Below are positions 11,028-21,964 of a stretch of DNA of 64,000 nt, piece by piece (the stretch's first letter is position 1; each line of letters begins with the position of its first letter). This DNA is from Sphaerosporella brunnea. Taxonomy: Eukaryota > Ascomycota > Pezizomycetes > Pezizales > Pyronemataceae. Made by a program: the position numbers and the translations under genes. The stretch is taken from contig VXIS01000093.1 in NCBI GenBank assembly GCA_008704415.1, positions 1-64,000 of the forward strand. The letters are read 5' to 3'. The notes beneath the pieces are model-generated. The model was not told the origin of the DNA. It did no database searches and saw only the letters and a program-made list of their open reading frames with translations.

Positions 11028-12144
11028 GGTTCTAACAGTAAAGCGATAAAGAAGGCTTATGAAAGTAAAACGGATGGAAAAACGGTTTTGCGATATCGCG
11101 ATGAAACGTGAAGGGTTTGAAATGCGACAAGCGGACCGACCGGCGGCACGAAGAGAACGAATCAATCAAAGACGTGAAAGTTGAAGCTGAACGCGACGGG
11201 AAAAGAAAAAAAAAATTGACTAAAATGAATGACGTCGGGTCGGATAGTCGTGGCAGCAGCGAGGGACAAAGGAAGAGATGTCGGTGGGTGAGTGGTGATG
11301 GTGGGTGTAGTGTGGTGGACTTGGTGGTCCGGGCCCGCAGTGGTTGGATGTTTGCGGTCTATGGCGCCGAAAGGGGTTCAGTCCAAGCGTCCCTCGATGG
11401 CGAGCGACATAGAAATTCGGGTTTTTGCGGAACGACAGGATGCGTGATTTGGGGAGCGGTGATGATATTGATGTGTTTCCGTGTGTTGCTCTGTGAGTTG
11501 GTTTGGGGGGGGGCAAGAGGGAAATGTACCTGCGTCTTGATTGCAAGGAACGGTTTCATTCTTCGTACCTATTGCTACCTATGCTTGCGTGTTCTCCAAT
11601 TACAACCCTGAACGTCAGCAAATTGATTTACCAAGCTAACTTTCACTCAGCCACAGGAGGAAAGCAACCTGGACTTTTGTAGGTTGTATGTAGGAGCGAG
11701 TGAGGCTGGATGCTTGGACGTGGATAGACCTCAGGAGTTCGACCCGCTCTTTCCAATCAACCAACCTTTCCAACTACCATCGCGTCTCCACGACATTTCA
11801 TACGGCACGCTGTTGATGTACAAGTCTACAGTCGAAAGCTACTTGGTAATACTCCGGGTATCTACCTCTAGTTACTATGGAGCACATTGACAGTGTAATT
11901 ACTACCGGATACGAACGGGACTGTAGGAAACCTATCGCTACGTCTCGATCGATTTCCGATACTCCGCCGGCGATGCAATGCGGTTCAAGCAACGTCGCCC
12001 CGCGGAGGCGGGCAACGTGAACCCACTGTTTGCTAGTCGTGACCCGTAATGCTTCATCTCCATAATGCCTCGTAAACCAAACAAAGAACTGACTGCGTTT
12101 CGCCATTGGCGCGATGCAACACACGCTGTGAGTGTTTCAATGTA
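11028..12144. other. OPY2 upstream region and flank of the Tc1/mariner element
   Basis: Contains the probable OPY2 promoter (minus strand). One minus ORF at 11798-12124 (108 residues) ends a few bases from the transposon insertion. It resembles nothing I know and may be a truncated gene or chance. The G run near 11505-11513 differs by one base between the arms. Confidence 0.4.
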
Positions 12145-13475
12145 CAGTTGGGGAACTTGGGTGACGAGATGCGTCCGGTCACCGATGCCTTACAACGGGA
12201 AAACAACCAACGCTAGAACGCCAGAACGCCGGGGAAAAAAAAAAAAAAAACACCCAGCGACGTGATGGAGGGTTTATTTACAAGCGCTCAAACCTTTGTA
12301 GTTCCTCCCTTCGTCTCCAGTACGGCTTTTGCCCGGTTAGCCATACTATCTATGATACCGTGCACCTTGTCCCAATCAAGCTCCTCCCACGACCGCTGCG
12401 CCAGCTCTATGAACTCCTCCTCCTCAGTGTGGGCGCGAGTAGAGGATTGCTCATCTTCGAATCAATCTTGGCGTCAAGGAGCGGCCAGAGATTCTCGATA
12501 GGGTTGAGGTCAGGGGAGATTGGAGGCCACTCAAGGCGAGTGAGACCGTATGCCTCACAAACCTGCTGGGTCTGCTTGGACGTATGTATCTTGGCACCAT
12601 TCTCAATAGTTGGATGGTCCTCAGGACCACCAGGAAGACTGTGAGTGAATGACACCATGCATGGTTTGACGAATTCCTCAATGTATTGCGTCGAATCCAC
12701 ACCCAAACTGTCCCGCTTGTGTTTCCGCTCCTTCGGAGTTTTTTTGCGGAATATAACTAAAGGCCTGTGGGCTCCAAAGGTGATGGCGGCAGCGGAAAGT
12801 ACAAAAAAGCGTCCAGAGGTGAAAGTTGGCTGGAGATCGCGAGGCTGGAACGCCCTTGCGATACCGGGTGGACGTCGGACTAATCGTGTACGGCGAACAC
12901 AACCCAAACTCACAAGCTTCTCATCGCAGTACACCACTTTCCTCCACTATTGGACCTCCCACCTCTTACGCTTGAGGCACCAACGGTACTACTCCCTCAT
13001 CGTCGCACCCAGCCAGGTCTTTCTCCTGGCACGGCGGCAGCACCAGCGCTTGTTGAGTAGGTACCATCCCAGCACCCGGGGATTGGACCTGCTCTGCAAC
13101 GTTGGCCAAAGTCACAGACGGATTTTGCATAACAACTCTCTTGGCGTGTTGTAGATCCCTCTCCGACATCTTTTTTGGTGGTGCGGTTCGCAGGTCTTGT
13201 TTAATATTGTGCTTGGTGATCCACTGCTAGTAGATCCTCTGCGCCTGTGATCGGGACACCCCGATTTCCTTCTCAATTTGGGCGAAACTCTTGCCATCTT
13301 TTCTTTTAGAAACTACACCAATTCTCTCGTCGAGTGTCGCTTCTCTTCGCTTTCCTGTCGTTTTAACGATCGGCATGGTTGTTGTTGAGAACCGAGAGAG
13401 AATTCTGTCGCCCATCTACTTGTGATGCAACCGCGGTCGGCACCCGGCCATCTCATCACCCCAGTTCCCCGACTG
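12145..13475 (-). mobile_element. Tc1/mariner-type transposon, inactive (left copy)
   Basis: The element is 1331 bp and flanked by TA on both sides (12143-12144 and 13476-13477), the target duplication of this superfamily. The terminal inverted repeats start CAGTTGGGGAACTTGGGTGA at the left and CAGTCGGGGAACTGGGGTGA when the right end is read inward, then continue imperfectly. It carries one broken transposase on minus. A long A run (about 12236-12250) lies just inside the left end. Confidence 0.9.
12288..13376 (-). pseudogene. Tc1/mariner transposase, broken by a stop and frame changes (left copy)
   Basis: The N-terminal part starts MPIVKTTGKRREATLDERI and has a helix-turn-helix region (SFAQIEKEIGVSRSQAQRIY). 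It is cut by TAG just after RIY (13227 on minus), followed by QWITKHNIKQ in the same frame. Later segments continue in other frames. The DDE-superfamily block WPPISPDLNPIENLWPLLDAK (about 12467-12530) is present. The natural C-terminus, ending ETKGGTTKV at 12288, is in yet another frame from about 12430. The mirror copy has the same lesions, so they predate the duplication or are common to both copies. Confidence 0.85.
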
Positions 13476-13509
13476 TAATTCAAGTATTAACTGTGCACTC
13501 AGGCTAACG

Positions 13510-13860
13510 AGTGGTTGCCGAAGACGCAGTGCTATGAGTGCACTTACTACGGTCAAAACGGTACGAAAAGTACCTCCCGGCAACTTCAGCACTTGAAAGA
13601 GTATACCCCATACATGTGGCATCTGCAAGATATTGGATGCGGGGTGGAGCGGGCCGCCGGCGGGACCAATATTGGGGCAGCATCCACAGATTCTCGGCAA
13701 CTGCCTGGGGTTGCTGCCGGCTCATTGATCCGCCTCCCCACAGAAGCAATTTCCAAAAGCAATCACGGAAAAAGCAAACAAGCTTTCCTTCATACACATC
13801 AACCGCAGGGTGCTGGATCGCCACGCTGTAGGCGATGCTAGCTTCACAAACTGGCATAAA
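13510..13860 (+). pseudogene. BED-like zinc finger fragment of a hAT-type transposase
   Basis: The plus frame reads ANEWLPKTQCYECTYYG then NGTKSTSRQLQHLKEYTPYMW. This looks like the metal-binding C-x2-C plus H...(C to Y) layout of BED fingers at the N-terminus of fungal hAT transposases; the last Cys appears lost. The frame ends at 13841 without a catalytic core. It directly abuts the Tc1/mariner element (13475), suggesting the latter jumped into older transposon debris. Confidence 0.45.
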
Positions 13861-14810
13861 TGCGATGACGATACACTGTTGGAGGAGGAGTTATTGTGGC
13901 TTGAAAGGTTTGAGAACTGTGTTGTCTTTTCACCGGACTGGGTTCAGCGAGTGCCGCCGTAGTAATGTAGAGTATTTTGTGCGTTCGTGAGGTGTCTGAT
14001 AATGGCCCCGGGCCTGCGCTGTAGAATTCCTATCATGATGTCAGTCCACGGATTGCTCGGCGGTATGCGATACGTATCAATAAAAACTCGCCTTGTACGC
14101 TGCCGTACGCTACCGTTGCTGACAGCTACCAGTCCATCCCTACGGAAGTGTGAGTGATAGACTGTGACTGACGAGAGCATAGTGGCATTTTTTCGTCACG
14201 GGCCTGCATGCGCCGCTAGCATACTCAGTCTCGGCGGCCATGTGTGTGGTGTCGCTTGTATATCTATGACTATCAAGTATTAAGGCAACCGTTTTCGGAG
14301 ATCATGAATCCAGAGCCCGGCAAGAACCCGTTATCGTGTATAAATAATAGGGATCCGTTGGAACAAAAGGTTAGCTGGCTTCGCATCAATCCTCAATGCA
14401 GAACGGTACCTACTGACTGCAACCGTCTTGGCGGTGCGCAGACCTGTTGGGTTCATCGAGTGATTCACCATGATATACTAAGTTGAGAGAGCTGCATGTC
14501 GGCGAAAACCAACCTCCCTTTTCTCCCTCTATCTCTTCCTTTCTTCTTTCTCATCCAAAACAACACCACCAACCCGATAACACTTCATACTTCTCCCATT
14601 CTCATCATGCTATCGCTATCGTACACAGGCTGTTTACGTGTTGAGACCGTGGTTGAGGCGACGATGAGTAGCTGGTGGTTATGATCAACCGTACTCCGGA
14701 TTCTGTCTTGGTGCCCAGGGCCCGATGGTTCTTAAGTTGGAGACTATAGTGCGCTCATAGCCAGCTCAAGTGGTGTGCTTTGTGTTGGAATATGTGTCCT
14801 GACATAATGT
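13861..14810. other. Gene-poor stretch in transposon debris
   Basis: No gene recognised. It contains a CT-rich patch at about 14508-14570 and scattered short ORFs that look accidental. It is likely decayed repeat sequence between two hAT-type fragments. Confidence 0.4.
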
Positions 14811-16013
14811 GGGTGTGGGTAGGGGTCGATTATTACGGGTCGATTGCGTTCGTGTGGGTTAGGAAACCTAAAATATGGGCGCTTGAGAGAGGTATAAAAC
14901 TCTGTATGACACCTTCGCTGCCTGGAAAGAAGAGTCATCCGCGTTCTGCGACTCTTGAAAGTGAGATAGTAGGTGCCGGCCACGGTGTATATAAACCCCC
15001 CCCCATTCGCCGGCTTCTGCCAATAAACATACAGTTCAACATGCCTCGACAGCGCGATCCTGAGTTGCTTGCAAACTTCAAAATTCAAGGGGCACCGCCT
15101 GGAGCCAAGGTAAGCCTGAGATTTCCTACACGCTGGCATAGCTACTCTCAGTACTAACTTGAGTCAGTGTGAAAAAATGCAGTGCCGCCACTGTGGGTGG
15201 CAGGGAGTGAGGAACACAGCTCGCGCAAAAGTTCACCTGAGGGCCGAGTGTCAACAATACCGCAACTTCCTACAATTTGCTGGACGAGAAGGAGAGCTGG
15301 ACAACAAGTTTCGATCCAATCACCGTGGTTTATGGGGAGCCCAACACCATGGACGAGGCTGAAGTTGTGCGTGGGTTTATTATCAATCACTGTAAAAATC
15401 CGGAGCTAGGTCAAATAGCCAGTACCGCAGCTAGCTGTCAAGACCTTTCGTCGTCAAAGCTCGGTAGCTTGCTGCCAGTAATGCGCCAGAGCTGGCTGGA
15501 CTGGCGCTTAGTCTTCTACACACCCTTTCCAACTCAGTGCCTTCAAAGCGGTCTTTTCTACTAGAAGCCTCATCCACGACAAAAAGAGAAATCGTCTCAC
15601 TGTGGAGCACGCTGACAGGCTATCCTATACATACCTAGGTACATATCAACGGGCGAGTTCCTTCAGGGAACCACGCACTTGAGATCAAATTGAAGAGAAG
15701 GAATTACTAGATATCGAGGAGCAGCTAATGGATCTTGACTCGAAGATGAGTTGTAGGCTCTCACGCACCCATCGGGGCTCTCGCCGCCGACCTGACGTCG
15801 AAAAAGCCTAAAAAAAAAACCGAATCACAGGTATCACTCGGTCTCGGCGCGAACTTTATTTTTTCACTGCAGTTTTAAACCTTAACTCGAAACGTAAAGT
15901 AATATGATTTCGGCAAGATATGAGATCGCACCAAATCCTTATCTTATCTTATCTAGCACCCCTCTTGATCTGGTGATCTCATATCTCACTGAAATCGACC
16001 CCTAGGTGTGGGT
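14811..16013 (+). mobile_element. Internally deleted hAT-type element (left copy)
   Basis: An inverted pair GTGTGGGTAGGGGTCGA (about 14813-14829) and TCGACCCCTAGGTGTG (15995-16010) brackets N- and C-terminal transposase pieces. A related end, TCGACCCTAGTGTGGG, occurs again near 16778. A TATA-like GGTATAAAAC lies at 14891-14900 upstream of the coding piece. The ends are inferred from the shared TAGGGGTCGA core and no 8 bp target duplication was confirmed. Confidence 0.5.
15041..15800 (+). pseudogene. hAT transposase fragment: BED finger plus C-terminal dimerisation region
   Basis: The first exon MPRQRDPELLANFKIQG (15041-15109) splices over 15110-15166 to CEKMQCRHCGWQGV, then HLRAECQQYRNFL, a CxxC...HxxxC BED-type finger. 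The frame then shifts. A second piece (15277-15564) and a third after about 15560 follow. The third reads FSTRSLIHDKKRNRLTVEHAD then IEEKELLDIEEQLMDLDSK, resembling the hAT C-terminal dimerisation domain. The catalytic core of several hundred residues is absent, so this is a deletion derivative and cannot encode a working enzyme. Confidence 0.6.
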
Positions 16014-16281
16014 TCGATTAGGATAACTTTCTGGTACTCTATATAAGAATATGTAAACTTTCACGCTCTAGATTACAGCGCTGGACTCGCTGCTGGAGAA
16101 AGGTATAAAACTTTGTTTTAGTCGGACAGAAGTGTGATCATCACTGTGATGCGGCCTCAATATCAAGAAGCTTGGGGGTCCACGAGAGAGTGCCACTGAA
16201 CAAACCCAGAGGCAGGCTTGTAGCCGGTGTGCCAATATCGCAGCCGTCAAAGCCCTGTGTGGGAACTTGCAGTCGACCCTC

Positions 16282-16640
16282 TTAATCTTTGGGAAGAAAT
16301 AACAAGATCTTGCTGAGCTTGCACTCAGCCTTCTACACATTTTCTAACTCTGTTCCTTCGGAGCATTCATTTTCCACTAGAAACCTCAATCATGATAAAA
16401 AGGGAAATCGCCTTACAGCAGAGCGAGCTGACAAGCGAGCCTACATCCATGTAAACCTACGCATTCTGGAACGCTTCTTCCGCCACCTGGGACCAAGTTG
16501 AAGAAAAATAATTGATCGCAATTGAAGAGGAGTTGGTGGAACGAGAAGACGAGTTTGTGGAAGATAGCATTGGGTTCAATCTAGAGAGCGGCATGGTGGG
16601 AGTGGCGGTGCCAGCGGCGGTGGGAGCCCTGACGTTGAGA
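16282..16640 (+). pseudogene. Second hAT C-terminal fragment
   Basis: The plus frame from 16289 reads VPSEHSFSTRNLNHDKKGNR then LTAERADKRAYIHVNLRILE, the hAT dimerisation domain. It stops at 16501, with an acidic tail continuing in another frame (EEELVEREDEFVEDS). It is a relative of the fragment near 15560-15790 but not identical, so at least two hAT copies decayed here. A mirror copy lies at about 21965-22323. Confidence 0.6.
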
Positions 16641-17319
16641 AAAGTCAAAAAGAAGTGGGGAAAAAGCGCCGTCATGCTGTCTTGGCACAACTTTATTTTT
16701 TTCAGTGTAGTTTTGCCTCAAGCTATTGATTTCGGAAATGTATCAAAACGTATGGTATTATAATGTAGTATTTATCGACCCTAGTGTGGGCCGAGTGCTG
16801 GAGAGCGAGGCACTGTTGATCTGATTCGTTTGTGTTCTTATTAAGTTTTGGCCTTGGTTTCTGAAAAACCTTCCTTTTTCTCCATTGCTTCTCTGGCTGG
16901 ATGAACTCGGAAGAGGATAGTTTAACGCGTAACACCTTTCTTCCTATCAGCATCGTAGAAGAAAGTATGATTATCCCCATCAACACAGCTGTCTTTCACT
17001 AAGTTGGCGCAGGCTCTCATATCCGGGAACATCCATTGCAACTACCGAGACGCGGAGCGACGAAATATCTGAGTTCAGCTGGATGTACCTTGCCCCCCGT
17101 CCTACACTATGCAGGGGAAGTTACGCTGCACAAGCAGTTACGTACTTGCCGACTGACGCTGAACAGCGACGGGACCAGGAGAAGGTAAGCAAAAAATTCC
17201 ATGCATATGTGATGAGAATGATAAGATCACTCCGTAGTTTCTGTGGCAACCATAGTATGGTCACTCGCTCTCAAAAATTGCCGTGCAAAATAAGGTTTGA
17301 TCTCATGTGCTGTATAGAG
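16641..17319. other. Gene-poor stretch
   Basis: No gene recognised. A hAT-like end (TCGACCCTAGTGTGGG) near 16778 may be the right terminus of the second hAT fragment. Confidence 0.4.
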
Positions 17320-17544
17320 TACCGTATAAACTCGGATATAAGATACCCCCCCAGATTTGGTTAGCGGCAAATAATTGCCTTATAGGGAAACTTTTAAGCT
17401 TACAAAGGAGGGTTTTTGCTTACAAAGGAGGGTTTTTGTTTTTTACTGACTTCCTTTTGGAGACATTAACTTCCATATAAGGCAATTATTTGCCGCTAAC
17501 CAAGTCTGGGGGGGGGGGTATCTTATATCCGAGTTTATACGGTA
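17320..17544. mobile_element. 225 bp MITE with near-perfect long inverted ends (left copy)
   Basis: The ends begin TACCGTATAAACTCGGATAT and are inverted copies over about 70 bp, through ATAAGATACCCCCC and GGTTAGCGGCAAATAATTGC. The core contains a 20 bp direct repeat, CTTACAAAGGAGGGTTTTTG, twice in tandem (about 17399-17438). The C7 and G10 runs differ in length between the two ends. There is no ORF. A TA target duplication is compatible with the termini. The mirror copy is at 21061-21285. Confidence 0.8.
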
Positions 17545-18640
17545 GTTAGCGTGGCGGCGATGCGCAGCAGCGATGCGCGGCATTGTGTGGCTGGCGCGGC
17601 GGATCGCGCTTAACTACAGTAGCCTGGCCTCTTCCGCTTTTATTTATCTCATCGTTGGGTTTCTTTTCAATTTGCACTTGTAGATAGTTAGAGGTGGGGT
17701 AAACAAATAGCGTCTCACCCTCCAACACTCGATCCGCATCCACATTGTGTCAACGCACATTTCCAGAGGAACAAAAGAGGGAAAAATTCATCCAGATGCT
17801 TTTGAAAAGTGTGCTGAGCGGTCTTGGGGGAGTTTGGATGTGCCGGTGGACTCTGCATGCCACTGTATTGAAGAAACAAGTGCTTCCGAGACCAGCTTGC
17901 AAGGCCTTCAGATATATATGACTGGTAAACTCGTTTAGAGGATTTGGTTTGGTCTCCAGACGGGTGAACTTTTCCAAATGCGAATGGCTTCACTATTGGG
18001 CGACGCAAAACCGACAAGCTGATGCTAGGTGTGTGCTCTGAACCGTTCTGGCGCTTTACATTTCCTCTTTTACATCGACGTTGCCCTGTTGCCCCAACCT
18101 TTCAATGTTTACATGTATGTGCGGCCACATAAAATTGTGTTCTCCTCAACGTTTTTAGCGGGCTCTTGATAAAAATAGAAACGGGAAATCCTATTTAGCG
18201 GATTATCTCAATCTAGGTAGGGCATTCATGAGCCAGTCCCGCTCGGTGCTCGCTTTTTTCGCAAGTCGGACTCTGAGAGCAAGAATCATGCCCCGCAGCT
18301 GTTTGCACAGTACCTAACCACAGGATGCCTAGGTACCGAAAGGAAATCTGCATTCATATCCGCGCTATTCTTAGTTTTCGGCTCTATTCAAGCAAGTGTG
18401 ATACATACTTTTTTCACGGCTATATGAGTATTCGGATTGGTGCCTTGTTTTATAAACAGTTCAGTCTGTTACGCCGGATCAGCTTTTGTTGGTGGGAAGA
18501 GATACGTCGATTTGTTTGCTTTTAATCCGACTTATGTGCCTACTCCGGGTTGCAGGGACCTAGAGGAGGGAGAGAATATCTGGGATAAGGCCAGTAGGCT
18601 ATTGTCTTTGATGTATAGATAGATGCGGACGGGGCCGGGG
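17545..18640. other. Gene-poor inner end of the left arm
   Basis: Only short ORFs are present. The last, at 18437-18622 (61 residues), ends right before the palindrome's inner boundary and could be the tail of a truncated gene. I do not recognise it. Mirror copies of all these ORFs lie at 19983-21059. Confidence 0.4.
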
Positions 18641-19120
18641 TTTGGGTGGGTTTGGGTTGGGTGTGGTGTTGGTGGTGGTTGTTGTGGTTGGTGGTGTTTG
18701 TTTGGGGGTTGTTTTGTTGTGTTTGTGTTGTTTTTGGTTGTGTTTTGTTGTGTTTGCTGTTGGTGGTTTTGTCTTTTTTTTGTGTTCGTGTGTTGTTGTC
18801 TTTGTTGTTTTGTTTGTGGTTTTGTTGTTGTGTTGGGGTGGTTTGGTTGTTGGTGTGGTGATGTTTTGTTGGTGTCTGGGGTGGTGTGTGTGTTGGGTGT
18901 TGTTTTGTGTTGGTGGGTGTGTGTGTTGTGGTTGGGTTGTTGGGTTTGGTTTTTTTGTGTGGGTGTTGTGGTGGGGGGATGGGTGTGTGGGGTGCTGGTG
19001 GTGGTGTGTGGGTTATGGGGTGGGTGGTGGGTGGGTGGTGTTTGTGTGTGGTTGGGTGTGGGTTGTGGGGTTTGTGTGGTGGTGGGGGGGTTGGGTTTTG
19101 TTGTGTTGTGGGTTGGTTTG
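18641..19120. other. G/T-only tract at the palindrome centre
   Basis: I counted 3 A and 6 C in 480 bases of the plus strand; all other bases are G or T, with no fixed period. It starts exactly where the arms stop matching, after GGGGCCGGGG. Reading frames through it give only G/V/W/L/C proteins, or T/N/P/Q/H proteins on the other strand, and are not genes. It is either an irregular TG-rich array or a base-calling artefact. Confidence 0.85.
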
Positions 19121-19945
19121 AAGAGCGAGGTATTGTCCACGTGTTGACACAAGAATACTGTATCGATGTCGACACACACTGCTTACGCTCTCATACTATT
19201 CGCACTGCGGACGAAGAGTGATACACCTACGCATATACGAAGACGGAGATCACATATATACGCACGTATCCAGTGACACTTGACTCGCTATCGGCACGAG
19301 ACAAGTGTCTAGTTCCTGTAGAGAAACTGATAAGTCTTGAGCTCTACGATTCCTGTGACATGCAGGTGACGTACGTGAACTACTTTATTGGTCTTATCAA
19401 GCAAGTATAGTTATGTCGATTACATATGCTACGTATATACCGCCTAGATCAGCGTACCGAAGTCAGTTACGTCCGCAGATGACTAGAGCATATTGCAGGC
19501 ATTGGTCCAAGACCACCAATGTTATGAGTAGACCTCACACAGGACACTGTTCACGACGGTCGATTGGACGACGAGTCGAAGCCGCACATCGTAGCACAGT
19601 CAGTGGACTTAGCTAGACAGCACACAGCTAGTGCACGAGCTAGGAATACGAAGACTGCAGTGCGCAGTATCGCGAATGCAGGTCGTCAATGCACGACAAT
19701 ATATCGTGTCGATCACCGAGCCGCATCTAGTGAAGACCACGCTGTGCGAGATGATCTCAGGATACATACGATATATCTATAACAGTTAGCTGACACGGAT
19801 AGATCCTCACGCACGCGATACCCACTTGTAGACAGTATCTTCACCTAGAAGTCTCTACAGCAGGCAGCCTAGTAAGCAGATACCATACATAGATCATTCA
19901 TACAACGACCAGCACTACGATGACCTTTCGCTGAGAAGTGCGTGC
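19121..19945. other. Homopolymer-free sequence at the palindrome centre
   Basis: Across about 825 bases I find no run of four identical bases and only about four runs of three. For random sequence with equal base use about ten runs of four or more would be expected. Doublets are also scarce. No gene, repeat or known element is visible. It is flanked by the G/T tract on the left and a C-rich run (19948-19970) on the right. Confidence 0.8.
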
Positions 19946-21060
19946 CACCCCCCCCCACCCCAATACCCCGGCCCCGTCCGCTCTATCTATACATCAAAGA
20001 CAATAGCCTACTGGCCTTATCCCAGATATTCTCTCCCTCCTCTAGGTCCCTGCAACCCGGAGTAGGCACATAAGTCGGATTAAAAGCAAACAAATCGACG
20101 TATCTCTTCCCACCAACAAAAGCTGATCCGGCGTAACAGACTGAACTGTTTATAAAACAAGGCACCAATCCGAATACTCATATAGCCGTGAAAAAAGTAT
20201 GTATCACACTTGCTTGAATAGAGCCGAAAACTAAGAATAGCGCGGATATGAATGCAGATTTCCTTTCGGTACCTAGGCATCCTGTGGTTAGGTACTGTGC
20301 AAACAGCTGCGGGGCATGATTCTTGCTCTCAGAGTCCGACTTGCGAAAAAAGCGAGCACCGAGCGGGACTGGCTCATGAATGCCCTACCTAGATTGAGAT
20401 AATCCGCTAAATAGGATTTCCCGTTTCTATTTTTATCAAGAGCCCGCTAAAAACGTTGAGGAGAACACAATTTTATGTGGCCGCACATACATGTAAACAT
20501 TGAAAGGTTGGGGCAACAGGGCAACGTCGATGTAAAAGAGGAAATGTAAAGCGCCAGAACGGTTCAGAGCACACACCTAGCATCAGCTTGTCGGTTTTGC
20601 GTCGCCCAATAGTGAAGCCATTCGCATTTGGAAAAGTTCACCCGTCTGGAGACCAAACCAAATCCTCTAAACGAGTTTACCAGTCATATATATCTGAAGG
20701 CCTTGCAAGCTGGTCTCGGAAGCACTTGTTTCTTCAATACAGTGGCATGCAGAGTCCACCGGCACATCCAAACTCCCCCAAGACCGCTCAGCACACTTTT
20801 CAAAAGCATCTGGATGAATTTTTCCCTCTTTTGTTCCTCTGGAAATGTGCGTTGACACAATGTGGATGCGGATCGAGTGTTGGAGGGTGAGACGCTATTT
20901 GTTTACCCCACCTCTAACTATCTACAAGTGCAAATTGAAAAGAAACCCAACGATGAGATAAATAAAAGCGGAAGAGGCCAGGCTACTGTAGTTAAGCGCG
21001 ATCCGCCGCGCCAGCCACACAATGCCGCGCATCGCTGCTGCGCATCGCCGCCACGCTAAC

Positions 21061-21285
21061 TACCGTATAAACTCGGATATAAGATACCCCCCCCCCCAGA
21101 CTTGGTTAGCGGCAAATAATTGCCTTATATGGAAGTTAATGTCTCCAAAAGGAAGTCAGTAAAAAACAAAAACCCTCCTTTGTAAGCAAAAACCCTCCTT
21201 TGTAAGCTTAAAAGTTTCCCTATAAGGCAATTATTTGCCGCTAACCAAATCTGGGGGGGTATCTTATATCCGAGTTTATACGGTA
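21061..21285. mobile_element. 225 bp MITE (right copy)
   Basis: Mirror of 17320-17544, with the same inverted ends (TACCGTATAAACTCGG) and the same internal tandem 20 bp repeat. Confidence 0.8.
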
Positions 21286-21964
21286 CTCTATACAGCACAT
21301 GAGATCAAACCTTATTTTGCACGGCAATTTTTGAGAGCGAGTGACCATACTATGGTTGCCACAGAAACTACGGAGTGATCTTATCATTCTCATCACATAT
21401 GCATGGAATTTTTTGCTTACCTTCTCCTGGTCCCGTCGCTGTTCAGCGTCAGTCGGCAAGTACGTAACTGCTTGTGCAGCGTAACTTCCCCTGCATAGTG
21501 TAGGACGGGGGGCAAGGTACATCCAGCTGAACTCAGATATTTCGTCGCTCCGCGTCTCGGTAGTTGCAATGGATGTTCCCGGATATGAGAGCCTGCGCCA
21601 ACTTAGTGAAAGACAGCTGTGTTGATGGGGATAATCATACTTTCTTCTACGATGCTGATAGGAAGAAAGGTGTTACGCGTTAAACTATCCTCTTCCGAGT
21701 TCATCCAGCCAGAGAAGCAATGGAGAAAAAGGAAGGTTTTTCAGAAACCAAGGCCAAAACTTAATAAGAACACAAACGAATCAGATCAACAGTGCCTCGC
21801 TCTCCAGCACTCGGCCCACACTAGGGTCGATAAATACTACATTATAATACCATACGTTTTGATACATTTCCGAAATCAATAGCTTGAGGCAAAACTACAC
21901 TGAAAAAAATAAAGTTGTGCCAAGACAGCATGACGGCGCTTTTTCCCCACTTCTTTTTGACTTT

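Larger units (their letters stand above)
1..18641 (+). repeat. Left arm of giant palindrome (inverted copy of 19965-38588)
   Basis: Read directly: this arm is the reverse complement of 19965-38588. Paired positions sum to 38589 at base 1, 38595 from about 300, 38594-38597 through most of the arm, and 38605 from about 16289 to the centre, so indels are few. The same genes and mobile elements lie in mirror order in both arms. The inner end is at the GGGGCCGGGG motif (18631-18640). The outer end is not seen, because base 1 is still inside the repeat. Whether this is a real duplication or a fold-back assembly artefact cannot be decided from sequence alone. Confidence 0.97.

Noticed and set aside
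18641..19120. True TTAGGG telomere at the palindrome centre
   Set aside because: No TTAGGG or CCCTAA unit is found there; only the strand polarity and G richness resemble a telomere, so it is not annotated as one.
18532..19221. Long ORFs on both strands through the palindrome centre (up to 215 codons)
   Set aside because: They exist only because the tract is G/T on plus and C/A on minus, which excludes most stop codons. Composition is G/V/W/L/C or T/N/P/Q/H only, with no domain.
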